From Rhizobium sp. SG_E_25_P2 (lineage in GTDB: Bacteria; Pseudomonadota; Alphaproteobacteria; Rhizobiales; Rhizobiaceae), in contig NZ_JARXVM010000028.1 in assembly GCF_029892285.1 (NCBI RefSeq), positions 1-52,799 of the forward strand: a stretch of 52,799 nt of DNA, given 5' to 3'. This document shows positions 1-9,409 of the stretch, in pieces; positions within the stretch are counted from its first letter, which is position 1, and every line of letters begins with the position of its first letter. Made by a program: the position numbers and the translations under genes. The notes beneath the pieces were generated by a model that saw only the letters and a program-made list of their open reading frames with translations, was not told the origin of the DNA and ran no database searches.

Positions 1-56
1 ACAATCTAACGGTCCAAGCCAGAGGTCTCTCAACTACTATGTAGAACTCGTCCAGT

Positions 57-84
57 CCTCCACCGTAGGTGGAGGTTTATTTAC
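57..84 (+). terminator. Hairpin with T-rich tail at left edge
   Basis: A perfect 8 bp stem (CCTCCACC at 57-64, GGTGGAGG at 68-75) with a GTA loop is followed by TTTATTTA. It could end a plus-strand transcript that starts left of the window. It also resembles the subterminal hairpin at the right end of IS200/IS605-type elements, but no transposase sequence is visible to decide. Confidence 0.4.
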
Positions 85-89
85 TTCAT

Positions 90-120
90 AAAAAAGCCCG
101 GAGCGACAGGCGCTCCGGGC
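90..120 (-). terminator. Rho-independent terminator of the TRAP binding-protein gene
   Basis: A perfect 10 bp GC-rich stem (96-105 with 111-120, loop ACAGG) is followed on the minus strand by a run of Ts. It lies 25 bases past the stop of the minus-strand gene, so that gene is not co-transcribed with anything further left. Confidence 0.85.
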
Positions 121-144
121 CGAATGCGCTCGCTCGCCTGGGCG

Positions 145-1368
<1,224 letters not shown>

Positions 1369-1495
1369 CTAATGCTTCCGTCGAAGTAAGATAGTGCTTA
1401 CCGATAGTTAGGGTCTGGGATTTAGAATCGGACAATTGACATCGCAGAGCCGACGCGCCACTTGATGGCCGTTCAAAACGTCTTCGGAGACACGT

Positions 1496-2251
1496 ATGCC
1501 CAGCCCGATCATCGCCATTCCCGCCGACACGCGCGAAATCGAAGGTTATTACTGGCATGCGACGCCGCAGCAATATGTCAATGCCGTGGTCAAGGGCGCG
1601 GGCGCAACCGCCATTGTCGTGCCGGCCCTCGAAAGCGGCAACGACATCGACGCCATTCTCGACCGCGTGGACGGCGTACTGATTTCGGGCTCCCGCTCCA
1701 ACGTGCACCCTTCGCTCTATGGCGGCGACGCCTCGGAGAAGAACGGCCCTTACGATCCCGCCCGCGATGCGACGAGCATGGAGTTGATACGTCGCGCCAT
1801 TGATCGCGGCGTGCCGCTGCTCGCCATCTGTCGCGGCATTCAGGAACTCAATGTCGCGCTCGGCGGCACTTTGGAAACCGAGATCCAGGAAAAGCCTGGC
1901 GTCTGGGATCACCGTCGTCCCGACGTGCCGGAACGCGACAGGATGTATGCCATCCGCCAGACGGTGAAGGTCAAGGAAGGCTCCTGCATCGCCGCAGCCC
2001 TCGGCGCCGGCGAATTTCAGGTCAACTCGCTGCATCGCCAGGCAATCGGCGTCACAGCGCCGCGTCTGACGGTCGAAGCTGTCGCCGAAGATGGCACGAT
2101 CGAGGCGGTCGCCGTGATCGACGCCCCGAATTTCGCCATCGGCGTGCAGTGGCATCCGGAATATTGGGTCGAAAGCGACGCCACCTCCGCCCGGCTGTTC
2201 AAATCCTTCGGCGACGCCGTACGGGCCTATGCCGAAGCGAAAGGCCGCTGA
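1496..2251 (+). CDS. Gamma-glutamyl-gamma-aminobutyrate hydrolase-like class I amidotransferase
   Basis: Peptidase C26 / PuuD-type hydrolase of 251 residues that cleaves gamma-glutamyl amides; in the putrescine route the substrate is gamma-glutamyl-GABA. The nucleophile elbow is LAICRGIQELN (Cys near residue 107), and the catalytic His-Glu pair is in GVQWHPEYW near residue 222. The length matches PuuD. A GGAG sits 8 bases before the ATG. No other puu gene is nearby and it is transcribed alone, divergently from the TRAP gene, so a role in polyamine use is family inference only. Its last 25 bases overlap the 3' end of the convergent msrQ gene. Confidence 0.85.
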   Translation: MPSPIIAIPADTREIEGYYWHATPQQYVNAVVKGAGATAIVVPALESGNDIDAILDRVDGVLISGSRSNVHPSLYGGDASEKNGPYDPARDATSMELIRRAIDRGVPLLAICRGIQELNVALGGTLETEIQEKPGVWDHRRPDVPERDRMYAIRQTVKVKEGSCIAAALGAGEFQVNSLHRQAIGVTAPRLTVEAVAEDGTIEAVAVIDAPNFAIGVQWHPEYWVESDATSARLFKSFGDAVRAYAEAKGR

Positions 2252-2874
2252 GCGGCGGTGTATTTCGCCAGCCGATAGAGCAACAACACGGCGATGATCG
2301 CGATATAGATCAGCGGTCGCGGCGGCCAGCTTTTGACCGCCATGATGAAATGCGTGACGCCGAGAATGGCGGCCGGATAGATCAAAAGATGCAGCCGTCC
2401 CCAATTGCGGCCCATCTTGCGGATTGACCAGTTGTTCGAGGTGACCGCCAGCGCAACCAGGCCCACGAATGCCGCCATGCCCACCATGATATAGGGCCGT
2501 TTGATCACGTCGGCGACGATCTCCGGAAACACCAGCGCCCGGTCGAGAATGGCGTAGGTCAGCACATGCATCAGCGCGTAATAGAAGCTCATCAGCCCCA
2601 GCGCCCGACGGAAGCGGAAGAGATTGACGCGTGTGAGATCCCGGATCGGCGTCACCAGGAGCGTCGCGATCAGAAAACGCAACGTCCATTCCCCTAACAG
2701 GTGCTCGAAGGCCTGCACCGGATTGGCGCTGAGGCTTCCCGTCGCGCCCAACCAGAAATACCAGGCGGCCGGGATAAAGCCGAGCCCGTAGATCCACCAG
2801 GGCGAAATCTTGGCCATGGCGCGATTGATGCGGCGCGGCCAGTCCACCACTGCATCGCCGGCAGGGGCGGCCAT
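2227..2874 (-). CDS. msrQ: MsrQ, heme-binding membrane subunit of the methionine sulfoxide reductase system
   Basis: A 215-residue inner-membrane protein of the YedZ / ferric-reductase-like family, with about six hydrophobic helices. It passes electrons from the respiratory quinone pool or flavin reductase to MsrP. Candidate heme-ligand histidines are in the helix YYALMHVLTY and in GRLHLLIYPAA and GVTHFIMA. The start ATG overlaps the msrP stop codon by one base (TGATG), typical of translational coupling. The 3' end runs 25 bases into the convergent amidotransferase gene. The msrP-msrQ order and the coupling make the assignment firm. Confidence 0.93.
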   Translation of the reverse strand: MAAPAGDAVVDWPRRINRAMAKISPWWIYGLGFIPAAWYFWLGATGSLSANPVQAFEHLLGEWTLRFLIATLLVTPIRDLTRVNLFRFRRALGLMSFYYALMHVLTYAILDRALVFPEIVADVIKRPYIMVGMAAFVGLVALAVTSNNWSIRKMGRNWGRLHLLIYPAAILGVTHFIMAVKSWPPRPLIYIAIIAVLLLYRLAKYTAAQRPFASA

Positions 2875-3821
2875 CAGTAATTCGCCTTCAGATCCATGCC
2901 GGCATAGAGCGAGGCAACCTCGTCGGCATAGCCGTTGAACATCAGCGTGTCCTTCTTCGGCGAATTGAAGAAGCCGCCGCCCTCGCCGATCGGCCGTTCC
3001 GTGGCCTGGCTCCAGCGGGGATGATCGACCTTGGGATTGACGTTGGAATAGAAGCCGTATTCGTCCGGCGCCGCTGTGTTCCACGCGGTCGGCGGCTGAG
3101 CTTCGACAAGTGTGATGCGCTCGATCGACTTGATGCTCTTGAAGCCGTATTTCCAGGGAACCACCAGCCGGATGGGAGCGCCGTTCTGATTGGGCAGGAG
3201 ATCGCCATAGATGCCGACCGCCATCAGCGTCAGCGGATGCATGGCCTCGTCGAGCCTGAGACCTTCCTTGTAAGGCCAGTCGAGAATGGGCGTGAAACCG
3301 CCCACGCCAGGCATTTCGTCGGGCCGCAGCGCCGTCTGAAACGCGACATATTTGGCGCTGGCGAGCGGCTCCGCCATCTTGAGAAGATCGGCCAGCATGA
3401 AGCCGCTCCAGGGCAGCACCATCGACCAGGCCTCCACACAGCGGAAGCGATAGACGCGCTCCTCGACCGACATTTTGGCAATCAACTGATCGACATCGAT
3501 CTCCAACGGCTTGGCCACCAGGCCATCAATCTTGATGGTCCAGGGACGCGGCTTGAATTTATCGGAATAGTCGGCCGGATCGCCCTTGTTGACGCCGAAT
3601 TCGTAGAAATTGTTATAGGTCGTGGCGTCTTCTTTCGGGGTGAGCTTGTCACTCACCTTATAGGCGGAAGGCTTGGCGGCAAGCGCCGCAAGCGACGGCG
3701 AGGCGCTCGCACCGATCAAGCCGGCCGCCGCCGCGCCCGCCAGAAATTCCCGTCGGCGCAGGAAAACGGATTGCGGAGTGATCTCCGAAGCTGCGATCTT
3801 GGGAAAGCGATAAGCCGGCAT
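2874..3821 (-). CDS. msrP: MsrP, periplasmic molybdopterin methionine sulfoxide reductase
   Basis: Catalytic subunit that reduces both diastereomers of methionine sulfoxide in oxidised periplasmic proteins. The 315-residue product has a Tat signal with RRREFLAG near residue 22 and an Ala-rich core, then the sulfite-oxidase-like molybdopterin fold. The Mo-ligand cysteine is in the segment [31 protein letters not shown] is also typical of YedY/MsrP. AGAGGA lies 7 bases before the ATG. It is coupled to msrQ downstream; the genes upstream on the same strand are probably unrelated in function. Confidence 0.95.
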   Translation of the reverse strand: MPAYRFPKIAASEITPQSVFLRRREFLAGAAAAGLIGASASPSLAALAAKPSAYKVSDKLTPKEDATTYNNFYEFGVNKGDPADYSDKFKPRPWTIKIDGLVAKPLEIDVDQLIAKMSVEERVYRFRCVEAWSMVLPWSGFMLADLLKMAEPLASAKYVAFQTALRPDEMPGVGGFTPILDWPYKEGLRLDEAMHPLTLMAVGIYGDLLPNQNGAPIRLVVPWKYGFKSIKSIERITLVEAQPPTAWNTAAPDEYGFYSNVNPKVDHPRWSQATERPIGEGGGFFNSPKKDTLMFNGYADEVASLYAGMDLKANY

Positions 3822-3897
3822 GACGGATCCTCTTCAGGTCAGGTCTCGCCAGCTTATACGGACAAGCGCGGCTTTTGTTACAGCGCCGCGCGTAAAA

Positions 3898-4119
3898 TCA
3901 CCGTGAACGGCGTTTTTGCCAGCGTGCGCGCAGCCAGAAGATCGCGAAAAACGACAGGATGATCGCTACCCCGGCGCCAAAGCCAAGCCAGGGCGAAACA
4001 TCGCCGAGCCCCAGCACGATCTTCGGCATGAGAGCCAGAGCGACGCCCGCTCCGAGGAGAATGATGGCCGCCGCGATGGCGTTTTTGCGCGTCTCGCGCT
4101 TATCCTCTGGCTTTGACAC
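3898..4119 (-). CDS. Small two-helix membrane protein of unknown function
   Basis: A 73-residue product with a charged N-terminus (about 12 residues), two hydrophobic segments at roughly 14-35 and 42-62, and a basic tail ending WQKRRSR, so both ends are probably cytoplasmic. The start is GTG with AAGG five bases upstream, and only one base separates it from the stop of the preceding acetyltransferase gene, so it is likely translated from the same message. No family is recognised. Confidence 0.7.
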   Translation of the reverse strand: MSKPEDKRETRKNAIAAAIILLGAGVALALMPKIVLGLGDVSPWLGFGAGVAIILSFFAIFWLRARWQKRRSR

Positions 4120-4120
4120 G

Positions 4121-4810
4121 TCAACCTTCCGTGATGGTGGTGCGGATATCCGAGAGACCGCGCAATTGCCGGCCTTCCGCGTCGAAATTAGCGGGCGCGA
4201 GCCAGGCTTCGAAGGCCATTTTCAGGCGCGGCCAGTCGTCGTCGATCATCGCATACCACGCGGTGTCGCGATTTTCGCCGCGTGAAATCATATGCTTGCG
4301 GAACACGCCTTCAAAGGAGAAGCCGAGCCGCTTCGCCGCCGCATGGCTCGGCGCATTGTCATTGTGGCATTTCCATTCGTAACGGCGATAGCCGAGATCC
4401 TCGAACACATGCCGCGCCATCAGAAAATGCGCCTCGGTCGATATCGGGCTGCGCGCCATGGCGAGCCCATGCGCCACGCCGCCGACTTCGACCACGCCAT
4501 TGGCGGGATCAGCGCGCATGTAATGCGCCATGCCCACAACGTCGCCGGTGTTATTGTCGATGAATACTTCGCGGAGCCAGCCCGCCTTTTCGACGGCGTC
4601 AAGCCAATCGGCGAAGACGTCCGCAGTCTGGAAATCCGGTGCGGCAAAGTATTTGAGCCGCGCATTGACGCCGATCTCGCCGAGCGCCGCCCACAAAGCC
4701 AAAGCATGCTCATCCCGCACATAGGGAACGAGCGTCACATAACGCCCTTCGAGCCGCACCGGCTTCGGCGCAGGCCTCGGCGTCCAATTGCTGAGATCTT
4801 CCTTTTTCAT
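4121..4810 (-). CDS. GNAT acetyltransferase, RimJ/RimL-like
   Basis: A 229-residue N-acetyltransferase of the type acting on protein N-termini or small amines. The N-terminal LEGRYVTLVPY strand, the central DVVGMAHYMR region and the C-terminal KCHNDNAPSHAAAKRLGF segment (acetyl-CoA site and final helix) follow the RimJ/RimL pattern. The ATG at 4810 is preceded by AAGGAG at ideal spacing; a start 14 codons upstream has no such site. It lies between a TerB-like gene and a small membrane protein on the same strand. The substrate is unknown. Confidence 0.85.
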   Translation of the reverse strand: MKKEDLSNWTPRPAPKPVRLEGRYVTLVPYVRDEHALALWAALGEIGVNARLKYFAAPDFQTADVFADWLDAVEKAGWLREVFIDNNTGDVVGMAHYMRADPANGVVEVGGVAHGLAMARSPISTEAHFLMARHVFEDLGYRRYEWKCHNDNAPSHAAAKRLGFSFEGVFRKHMISRGENRDTAWYAMIDDDWPRLKMAFEAWLAPANFDAEGRQLRGLSDIRTTITEG

Positions 4811-4893
4811 CCCCGTCTCCTTAACAGAACCGGGGATGATGTTCACCACCACGCCGACAGATCGACAAATAAATTTCGGTGATGGGCGAAGGC

Positions 4894-5616
4894 TCAGCCG
4901 ACCTTGGCGGAGGCCACTGTCGCTTCGATATGATCGATCAACCCGTCGGCGAGACCCAACCGGCCTGCCAGAAGATCGAGATAGCCGCGTTCGGCGCGGG
5001 AGTCTGGATCAATCGCGATACGCGAGGCGGTGTAGAGTTCGACCTTCTGGCTCTCGCTCTTGGCGGCGTTGACGATACCGTCGAGATCGACGGGATTGGA
5101 GAGTTCGGCGGCGAGAAAGGCCTCCGCGTCGGGATCGAGCCCGGCAAGCTTGACTTTGCCGAGGATCGCCTGGCGCTCGGCCTCATCAATATGGCCGTCG
5201 GCGCGGGCCGCCGAAATCATCGCGCGCACCAGAACCACCGCGAAATCGTCGTTATTGGTGTGATCTTCCAGCGAAAAACCAGTGCCGGCGGGCGCGGGCA
5301 GCAGTTCCGGCGCAGCCTGCCCCTGGGCCGGCGCGGGCGCGCCGCCCACCGGCTGCGGCTGGCTGCCTTCCTGCCAGTTCTTATAGGCCTGATAGCCAAG
5401 CCCGGCGATAGCCGCCAGCCCTCCGAGCTTCAGCGCCGAGCCGGCCAGTTCGCGGCCCGTGCCGGTGCCGAGCAGCACGGCGGCGATGGCGCCGGCGGCC
5501 AGCGGATTGTCCTTCGCCATCTGGGTGACCTGCCCGGCGCGGTCCTTCACCGATCCGCCGACACCAGGCATGTTGGAGCCCAAAAACTGGTCGAGAATTT
5601 TCTTGGCGTCGAACAT
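4894..5616 (-). CDS. DUF533 / TerB-like protein (YebE family)
   Basis: A 240-residue protein. The N-terminus (MFDAKKILDQFLG) is followed by a Gly/Ala-rich hydrophobic segment at about residues 40-75 that may associate with the membrane, a Pro/Gln/Ala-rich linker, and a C-terminal helical TerB-like domain from about residue 115. That domain contains MISAARADGHIDEAERQAI, where the Asp/Glu pattern resembles the metal-binding site of TerB. The start at 5616 is supported by GGAG upstream and by the family N-terminus; the frame extends 58 codons further without a site. The function of the family is not established. Confidence 0.85.
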   Translation of the reverse strand: MFDAKKILDQFLGSNMPGVGGSVKDRAGQVTQMAKDNPLAAGAIAAVLLGTGTGRELAGSALKLGGLAAIAGLGYQAYKNWQEGSQPQPVGGAPAPAQGQAAPELLPAPAGTGFSLEDHTNNDDFAVVLVRAMISAARADGHIDEAERQAILGKVKLAGLDPDAEAFLAAELSNPVDLDGIVNAAKSESQKVELYTASRIAIDPDSRAERGYLDLLAGRLGLADGLIDHIEATVASAKVG

Positions 5617-5813
5617 TCCATTTTCTCCGGTTGAGACAATTTCGTCAGCAGATAGGTATGACGCGCGGATTATGCAAAGGGAATGAAACCAATCCTCCAA
5701 TCGTCGAAAATTTTGCGCAATTTCTGGCATCAGCCTCTGGAAAAACCGGGGCATCGGCGCAACCATGAAGGGATACTCACCACAACCCAAAAATTATTCC
5801 GTTGAAAATTGAT

Positions 5814-5823
5814 CCATATATGG
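5814..5823. promoter_or_regulatory. Palindrome over the toxin start codon
   Basis: CCATATATGG is a perfect 10 bp palindrome containing the toxin ATG. Autoregulation by HigA-type antitoxins through operators near the start is usual; assigning this site to that role is inference. Confidence 0.3.
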
Positions 5824-6179
5824 TACACATCTCAAAAAGGATTGTTGCGAGGTTTTACACGACCGAGACCGGCATACAGCCTGTGAAAGAATGGCTGATG
5901 TCCCTCGGCAAAATAGATCGGCAGGTGGTCGGGGTCGATATCGCCAAGGTCGAATTTGGCTGGCCGATCGGCATGCCGACATGCAGACCGCTGCGCGGCG
6001 GAGTGCTCGAAGTGCGATCGAGCATCAAGAAGGGTCATGTTGAAGCAAGAACCTATTTCGGGATCGATGACGGCGTCATGCTGCTGCTTCATGGCGCGGA
6101 AGGCAAAGATGGCCAGCAGGCGGCAATCAAAGTCGCGATCAAGCGATGGAAAGATTATCAAATTCGCAAATTGAACTGA
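5820..6179 (+). CDS. HigB-1/Gp49-like toxin of a toxin-antitoxin pair
   Basis: A 119-residue RelE-superfamily toxin, probably a ribosome-dependent mRNA interferase. The family pattern is clear: ARFYTTETGIQPVKEWL, DIAKVEFGWPIGMPTCRPL, then GVLEVRSSI and the hydrophobic GVMLLLHG strand. ATG 5820 is preferred because family members begin about eight residues before the FY motif; a TTG at 5802 is the alternative and neither has a good ribosome site. The antitoxin follows 13 bases later. A palindrome lies across the ATG. Confidence 0.85.
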   Translation: MVHISKRIVARFYTTETGIQPVKEWLMSLGKIDRQVVGVDIAKVEFGWPIGMPTCRPLRGGVLEVRSSIKKGHVEARTYFGIDDGVMLLLHGAEGKDGQQAAIKVAIKRWKDYQIRKLN

Positions 6180-6192
6180 GGAACATCGAGAT

Positions 6193-6486
6193 ATGACGAC
6201 AAAGCATGATGTTATCGGCGGCTCGCTGGAAGACTTTCTCGACGAACTCGGCGAGAAAGAAGCGGTATACGGCGCTGCGATCAAGCAGGTTTTGGCTTGG
6301 CAGATCGAGGAAGAGAGAAAGTCTCAGGCGCTGTCAAAATCAGACATGGCAGCAAAAATGGGAACCAGTCGCTCCCAATTGGACCGTGTTCTTGATCCAT
6401 CCAATGTCGGTATTTCTCTCGACACGCTAGAGCGCGCCGCACGGTCGCTCGGCAAACGACTGAAGATCGAATTGGTCGACACCTGA
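6193..6486 (+). CDS. HigA-like XRE-family antitoxin
   Basis: A 97-residue protein with a helix-turn-helix at about residues 48-70 (KSDMAAKMGTSRSQLDRVLD) and a tail ending GKRLKIELVDT, the arrangement of antitoxins paired with Gp49-like toxins. It neutralises the upstream toxin and should repress the operon. GAG precedes the ATG. Toxin-first order is characteristic of higBA. The stop codon lies inside the stem of a terminator-like hairpin. Confidence 0.85.
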   Translation: MTTKHDVIGGSLEDFLDELGEKEAVYGAAIKQVLAWQIEEERKSQALSKSDMAAKMGTSRSQLDRVLDPSNVGISLDTLERAARSLGKRLKIELVDT

Positions 6487-6532
6487 CGCCGCCTCCAGTC
6501 CATAAGACATAAGAGGCGGCGTCAGACATTTC
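6483..6532 (+). terminator. Long hairpin after the toxin-antitoxin pair
   Basis: A perfect 13 bp stem (6483-6495 with 6513-6525), 17-base loop, followed by a weakly T-rich ACATTTCATT. The stem includes the antitoxin stop codon. It may also serve the convergent eda gene, which ends at 6562. The T tract is poor, so efficiency is uncertain. Confidence 0.5.
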
Positions 6533-6561
6533 ATTCTGGAATCGACAGGAAACCCTGCGTT

Positions 6562-7200
6562 TCACCCAGCTAATGCCGCTGCTTCCGCCGCGAGCTTGGT
6601 GATGCCCTCCCAATTGCCCTCGGTCACCATCGCCTTCGGCGCAACCCAGGAGCCGCCGACGCAGACGACGTTGGACAGGCTGAGATAGTCGCGGGCGTTC
6701 TTGAGCGAGACGCCGCCGGTCGGGCAAAAGCGGATGCCAGCGAGCGGGGACGCCAGCGCGCCGAGATAGGCCGCGCCGCCAGCCTGTTCGGCCGGGAAGA
6801 ATTTCAGCACACTATAGCCGCGATCGCGCAGATGCATGACTTCGGTCGCGGTGGCCGCGCCCGGCAAGAGCGGCACATCGCTCTGGTCGGCGGCGTCGAG
6901 CAGCGACGGGCCGGCGCCCGGCGAGACGACGAATTTCGACCCCATCTTCACCGCCTGTTCCCATTGGCGGGCGTCAAGCACGGTGCCGGCGCCGGCGACC
7001 GCGCCTTCCACTTCCTCGGCCACCGCCTTGATCGCGTCGAGGGCTGCAGGCGTGCGCAGCGTGATTTCGATGGCCTTCAGGCCGCCCGCGACTAGCGCGC
7101 GGGCCAGCGGCACTGCCGATTTCACATCGTCGATCACGATCACCGGCACGACCGGCTGCAGCTTGAGAGTGGAGAGAAGGTTCTCGGTCTTGGCGTTCAT
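6562..7200 (-). CDS. eda: KDPG/KHG aldolase
   Basis: Bifunctional 2-keto-3-deoxy-6-phosphogluconate / 4-hydroxy-2-oxoglutarate aldolase of 212 residues, the last step of the Entner-Doudoroff route (KDPG to pyruvate and glyceraldehyde 3-phosphate). The class I aldolase features are present: IEITLRTPAALDAI, GAGTVLD, VSPGAGPSLLDAA, and the Schiff-base lysine in GYSVLKFFPAEQAGG, with TGGVSLKN as the phosphate-binding loop. AGGGAG is spaced well before the ATG. It stands alone here, without edd, zwf or pgl. Confidence 0.93.
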   Translation of the reverse strand: MNAKTENLLSTLKLQPVVPVIVIDDVKSAVPLARALVAGGLKAIEITLRTPAALDAIKAVAEEVEGAVAGAGTVLDARQWEQAVKMGSKFVVSPGAGPSLLDAADQSDVPLLPGAATATEVMHLRDRGYSVLKFFPAEQAGGAAYLGALASPLAGIRFCPTGGVSLKNARDYLSLSNVVCVGGSWVAPKAMVTEGNWEGITKLAAEAAALAG

Positions 7201-7325
7201 GTCGCCGCTCCCTTAAAACGATTGAATTGGACGAAGACCTACTAAACTCGGCTGGCGGTGTCGAGCAAAAAGGATATCACAGACATGATCCGCTGCGCAC
7301 CGACAGGGGTCAAACAGGTAAACCG

Positions 7326-8042
7326 ATGCCCCGTTCCGCCCTTCCCCGCTCCGAACGCCTGATGCAGCTGTTGCAGGCCCTCAGGCGTCACAGGCGTCCC
7401 GTCACCGGCCAGGCGCTTGCCGAAGAAACCGGCGTCAGTCTCAGAACGCTTTACCGCGACATCGCGACGCTGCAGGCCCAAGGCGCAGACATCGACGGCG
7501 AGGCCGGTCTCGGTTACGTGCTTCGCCCCGGGTTTCTTCTACCGCCGCTGATGTTTTCAGAAGACGAGATCGAGGCGCTGGTGCTCGGCGCCCGCTGGGT
7601 GGCGAGCCGCGCCGATGAAGGCCTGTCGGATGCGGCGGGCCATCTCATCGCCAAGATCGGCGCTGTGCTGCCGCCTGATCTCGCCGAACGGCTGGAAACC
7701 TCCAGCTTGATGGTCGGCCCCTCCCCTGGCGCCGGGTCGAGCGTCGACCTCAAGCTCATGCGCCGGCTGATCCGCGACGAGCAGGCCGCCGAAATCGAGT
7801 ATGCGGATGCGCATGGCGCGGCGACGCGTCGGGAAATCTGGCCTTTCGCGCTGGGCTTCTTTGAAAATGTCCGGGTGGTCGTGGCCTGGTGCGCGCTTCG
7901 CAACGGCTTTCGCCATTTTCGCGCCGACCGGATTAAACATATGCGCACGCTCGACCGTCGTTATCCGCGTCGCCGCGCCGCCATGCTCAAGGAATGGAAG
8001 AGCCAGCAAGGCGTAGGTCCAAACGCTGCTGACAAAAACTGA
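7326..8042 (+). CDS. YafY-family transcriptional regulator (HTH plus WYL-type domain)
   Basis: A 238-residue regulator. The N-terminal HTH_11 domain (RLMQLLQALRRHRRPVTGQ, then SLRTLYRDIATLQAQG) binds DNA. The C-terminal part (about 135-225) holds a WYL-like region with EIWPFALGFFENVRVVVAWCALR, thought to bind a ligand. The ATG at 7326 is chosen over an upstream TTG because the protein then begins at the family N-terminus (MPRSALPRSERL). It is transcribed in tandem with a glyoxalase-fold gene 73 bases downstream, a frequent pairing, and is divergent from eda. Confidence 0.88.
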   Translation: MPRSALPRSERLMQLLQALRRHRRPVTGQALAEETGVSLRTLYRDIATLQAQGADIDGEAGLGYVLRPGFLLPPLMFSEDEIEALVLGARWVASRADEGLSDAAGHLIAKIGAVLPPDLAERLETSSLMVGPSPGAGSSVDLKLMRRLIRDEQAAEIEYADAHGAATRREIWPFALGFFENVRVVVAWCALRNGFRHFRADRIKHMRTLDRRYPRRRAAMLKEWKSQQGVGPNAADKN

Positions 8043-8115
8043 CAGCAGGCCGCGCTACATCGTCCTCCGGCGCCAAGGGATAGCCCAAGGCCAAGACATC
8101 GGAAAGGACGACAAG

Positions 8116-8478
8116 ATGACCCCGAGCTACATTCTTCTCTACGTTGCCGACATGCCCGCCAGCCGCGCCTTCTATGACGCGCTGCTGGGCCTTGAACCCG
8201 TGGAAGGCGCTCCCACCTTCTCGCTCTATGTGTTGCCGAATGGGCTGAAATTCGGTCTCTGGACCAAAGACGGCGTTATTCCGGCAGCCACCGCACCCGG
8301 CGGCTCAGAAGTCGGCTTCCCGCTCGGCTCCGACGCCGAGGTCGATGCCGTCGCCGAAAACTGGGCAGCGCAAGGCGTCGAGATCATCCAGCCGCCGGCG
8401 GAGGCGGATTTCGGCCGCACCTTCACCGCCGTCGATCCCGACGGTCACCGGCTGCGCGTCTTCCACGTCTCGCGCTGA
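8116..8478 (+). CDS. VOC (glyoxalase/bleomycin-resistance fold) family protein
   Basis: A 120-residue protein made of the paired beta-alpha-beta-beta-beta modules of the vicinal oxygen chelate superfamily: YILLYVADMPASRAFYDALLG at the N-terminus and FTAVDPDGHRLRVFHVSR at the C-terminus. Members bind metals or small hydrophobic ligands and include lyases, dioxygenases and resistance proteins, so the activity is unresolved. AAAGGACG precedes the ATG. It is probably controlled by the YafY-type regulator just upstream. Confidence 0.85.
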   Translation: MTPSYILLYVADMPASRAFYDALLGLEPVEGAPTFSLYVLPNGLKFGLWTKDGVIPAATAPGGSEVGFPLGSDAEVDAVAENWAAQGVEIIQPPAEADFGRTFTAVDPDGHRLRVFHVSR

Positions 8479-8480
8479 GA

Positions 8481-9158
8481 TCAGGCGAAACCGCCGGATT
8501 GGACAACGACGCGTGTTCCGACCGGCGTGCGGCCATAGAGATCGATGATGTCCTGGTTGAGAAAGCGGATACAGCCTGAAGACACCATCGTGCCGATCGA
8601 CCAGGGCTCCACCGTCCCATGCAGGCGAAACAGCGTGTCCTGGCCGTCGACATAGAGATAGAGCGCGCGCGGGCCGAGCGGATTCATCGGCCCGCCATCC
8701 ATGCCGTTCTGATATTGCAGATATTTTTCCGGATCCCGCGCGATCATGTCGGGCGTCGGCGTCCAGCGCGGCCAGGCCGCCTTGCGGCCGATCCGCGCCT
8801 CGCCCTGAAAGTTCAGGCCTTCCTCGCGTCCGACCCCGACGCCATAGCGGATCGCCTCGCCATTGCCGAGCACGGAATAGGCGAAACGTTCCTGAATATC
8901 GACGACAATGGCGCCGGCAGGCTCGTCGGTGTCGTAGACCACCTGTTGCCGCCAGTATCTCGGATCAACCCGACGGAGATCGACAGCGGCGACCGGATAA
9001 GGTTCGTTCAGCACAGGCCCGTACATGGCCTGATAATAGGGATCGATACGCGGCCCCGCCGGCCTTGCAATGCTGGTCAGCCGTCTCTCGCTCGCGCAAC
9101 CCGCCAGCAGCAATGGCGCGCCGAGGATCAGGCTGCGCCGATCAATTCCAGTCGTCAT
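8481..9158 (-). CDS. L,D-transpeptidase (ErfK/YbiS/YcfS/YnhG family) with lipobox
   Basis: A 225-residue cell-envelope enzyme that forms 3-3 peptidoglycan crosslinks or attaches proteins to peptidoglycan. The N-terminus (IDRRSLILGAPLLLAGCASE) combines a twin-Arg-like motif with a lipobox LAGC, so it is probably a lipoprotein. The YkuD catalytic region is complete: FRLHGTVEPWSIGTMVSSGC followed by IRF, giving the His and the catalytic Cys. GAGG precedes the ATG at 9158; a start 30 codons upstream is unsupported. Alphaproteobacteria usually carry many paralogs. Confidence 0.9.
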   Translation of the reverse strand: MTTGIDRRSLILGAPLLLAGCASERRLTSIARPAGPRIDPYYQAMYGPVLNEPYPVAAVDLRRVDPRYWRQQVVYDTDEPAGAIVVDIQERFAYSVLGNGEAIRYGVGVGREEGLNFQGEARIGRKAAWPRWTPTPDMIARDPEKYLQYQNGMDGGPMNPLGPRALYLYVDGQDTLFRLHGTVEPWSIGTMVSSGCIRFLNQDIIDLYGRTPVGTRVVVQSGGFA

Positions 9159-9272
9159 ACACACCTCGTCTCGTCTGACACGCGCTTTGACGCTGTGTCT
9201 CCGCCCGAACAGGCAAACGTATGACGGTCTATCGAGTTCCCCGTTCACGACTGGGTGAACAGGTTCAATTGC

Positions 9273-9380
9273 TCAGGCGGGCGGCGCCATGAAGGCGACC
9301 GGGTAGATGGCGTCAGAATATTCGAGGTTTGCGACGGTCGAGAACCCATGGCGCATTAAGGCCGCGCCATCGCCCAAAAG
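9273..9380 (-). pseudogene. Possible remnant of a GNAT acetyltransferase C-terminus
   Basis: Read on the minus strand, this short frame gives GDGAALMRHGFSTVANLEY followed by SDAIYPVAFMAPPA and a stop. It looks like the last helix and strand of a small acetyltransferase. Nothing recognisable precedes it: the frame runs straight into the 3' end of the neighbouring quinone reductase gene. The reading as a decayed gene end rests on pattern recognition only. Confidence 0.28.
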
Positions 9381-9409
9381 AGAGCGGTGGCGCGACTCAC
9401 ACGGTGCAA

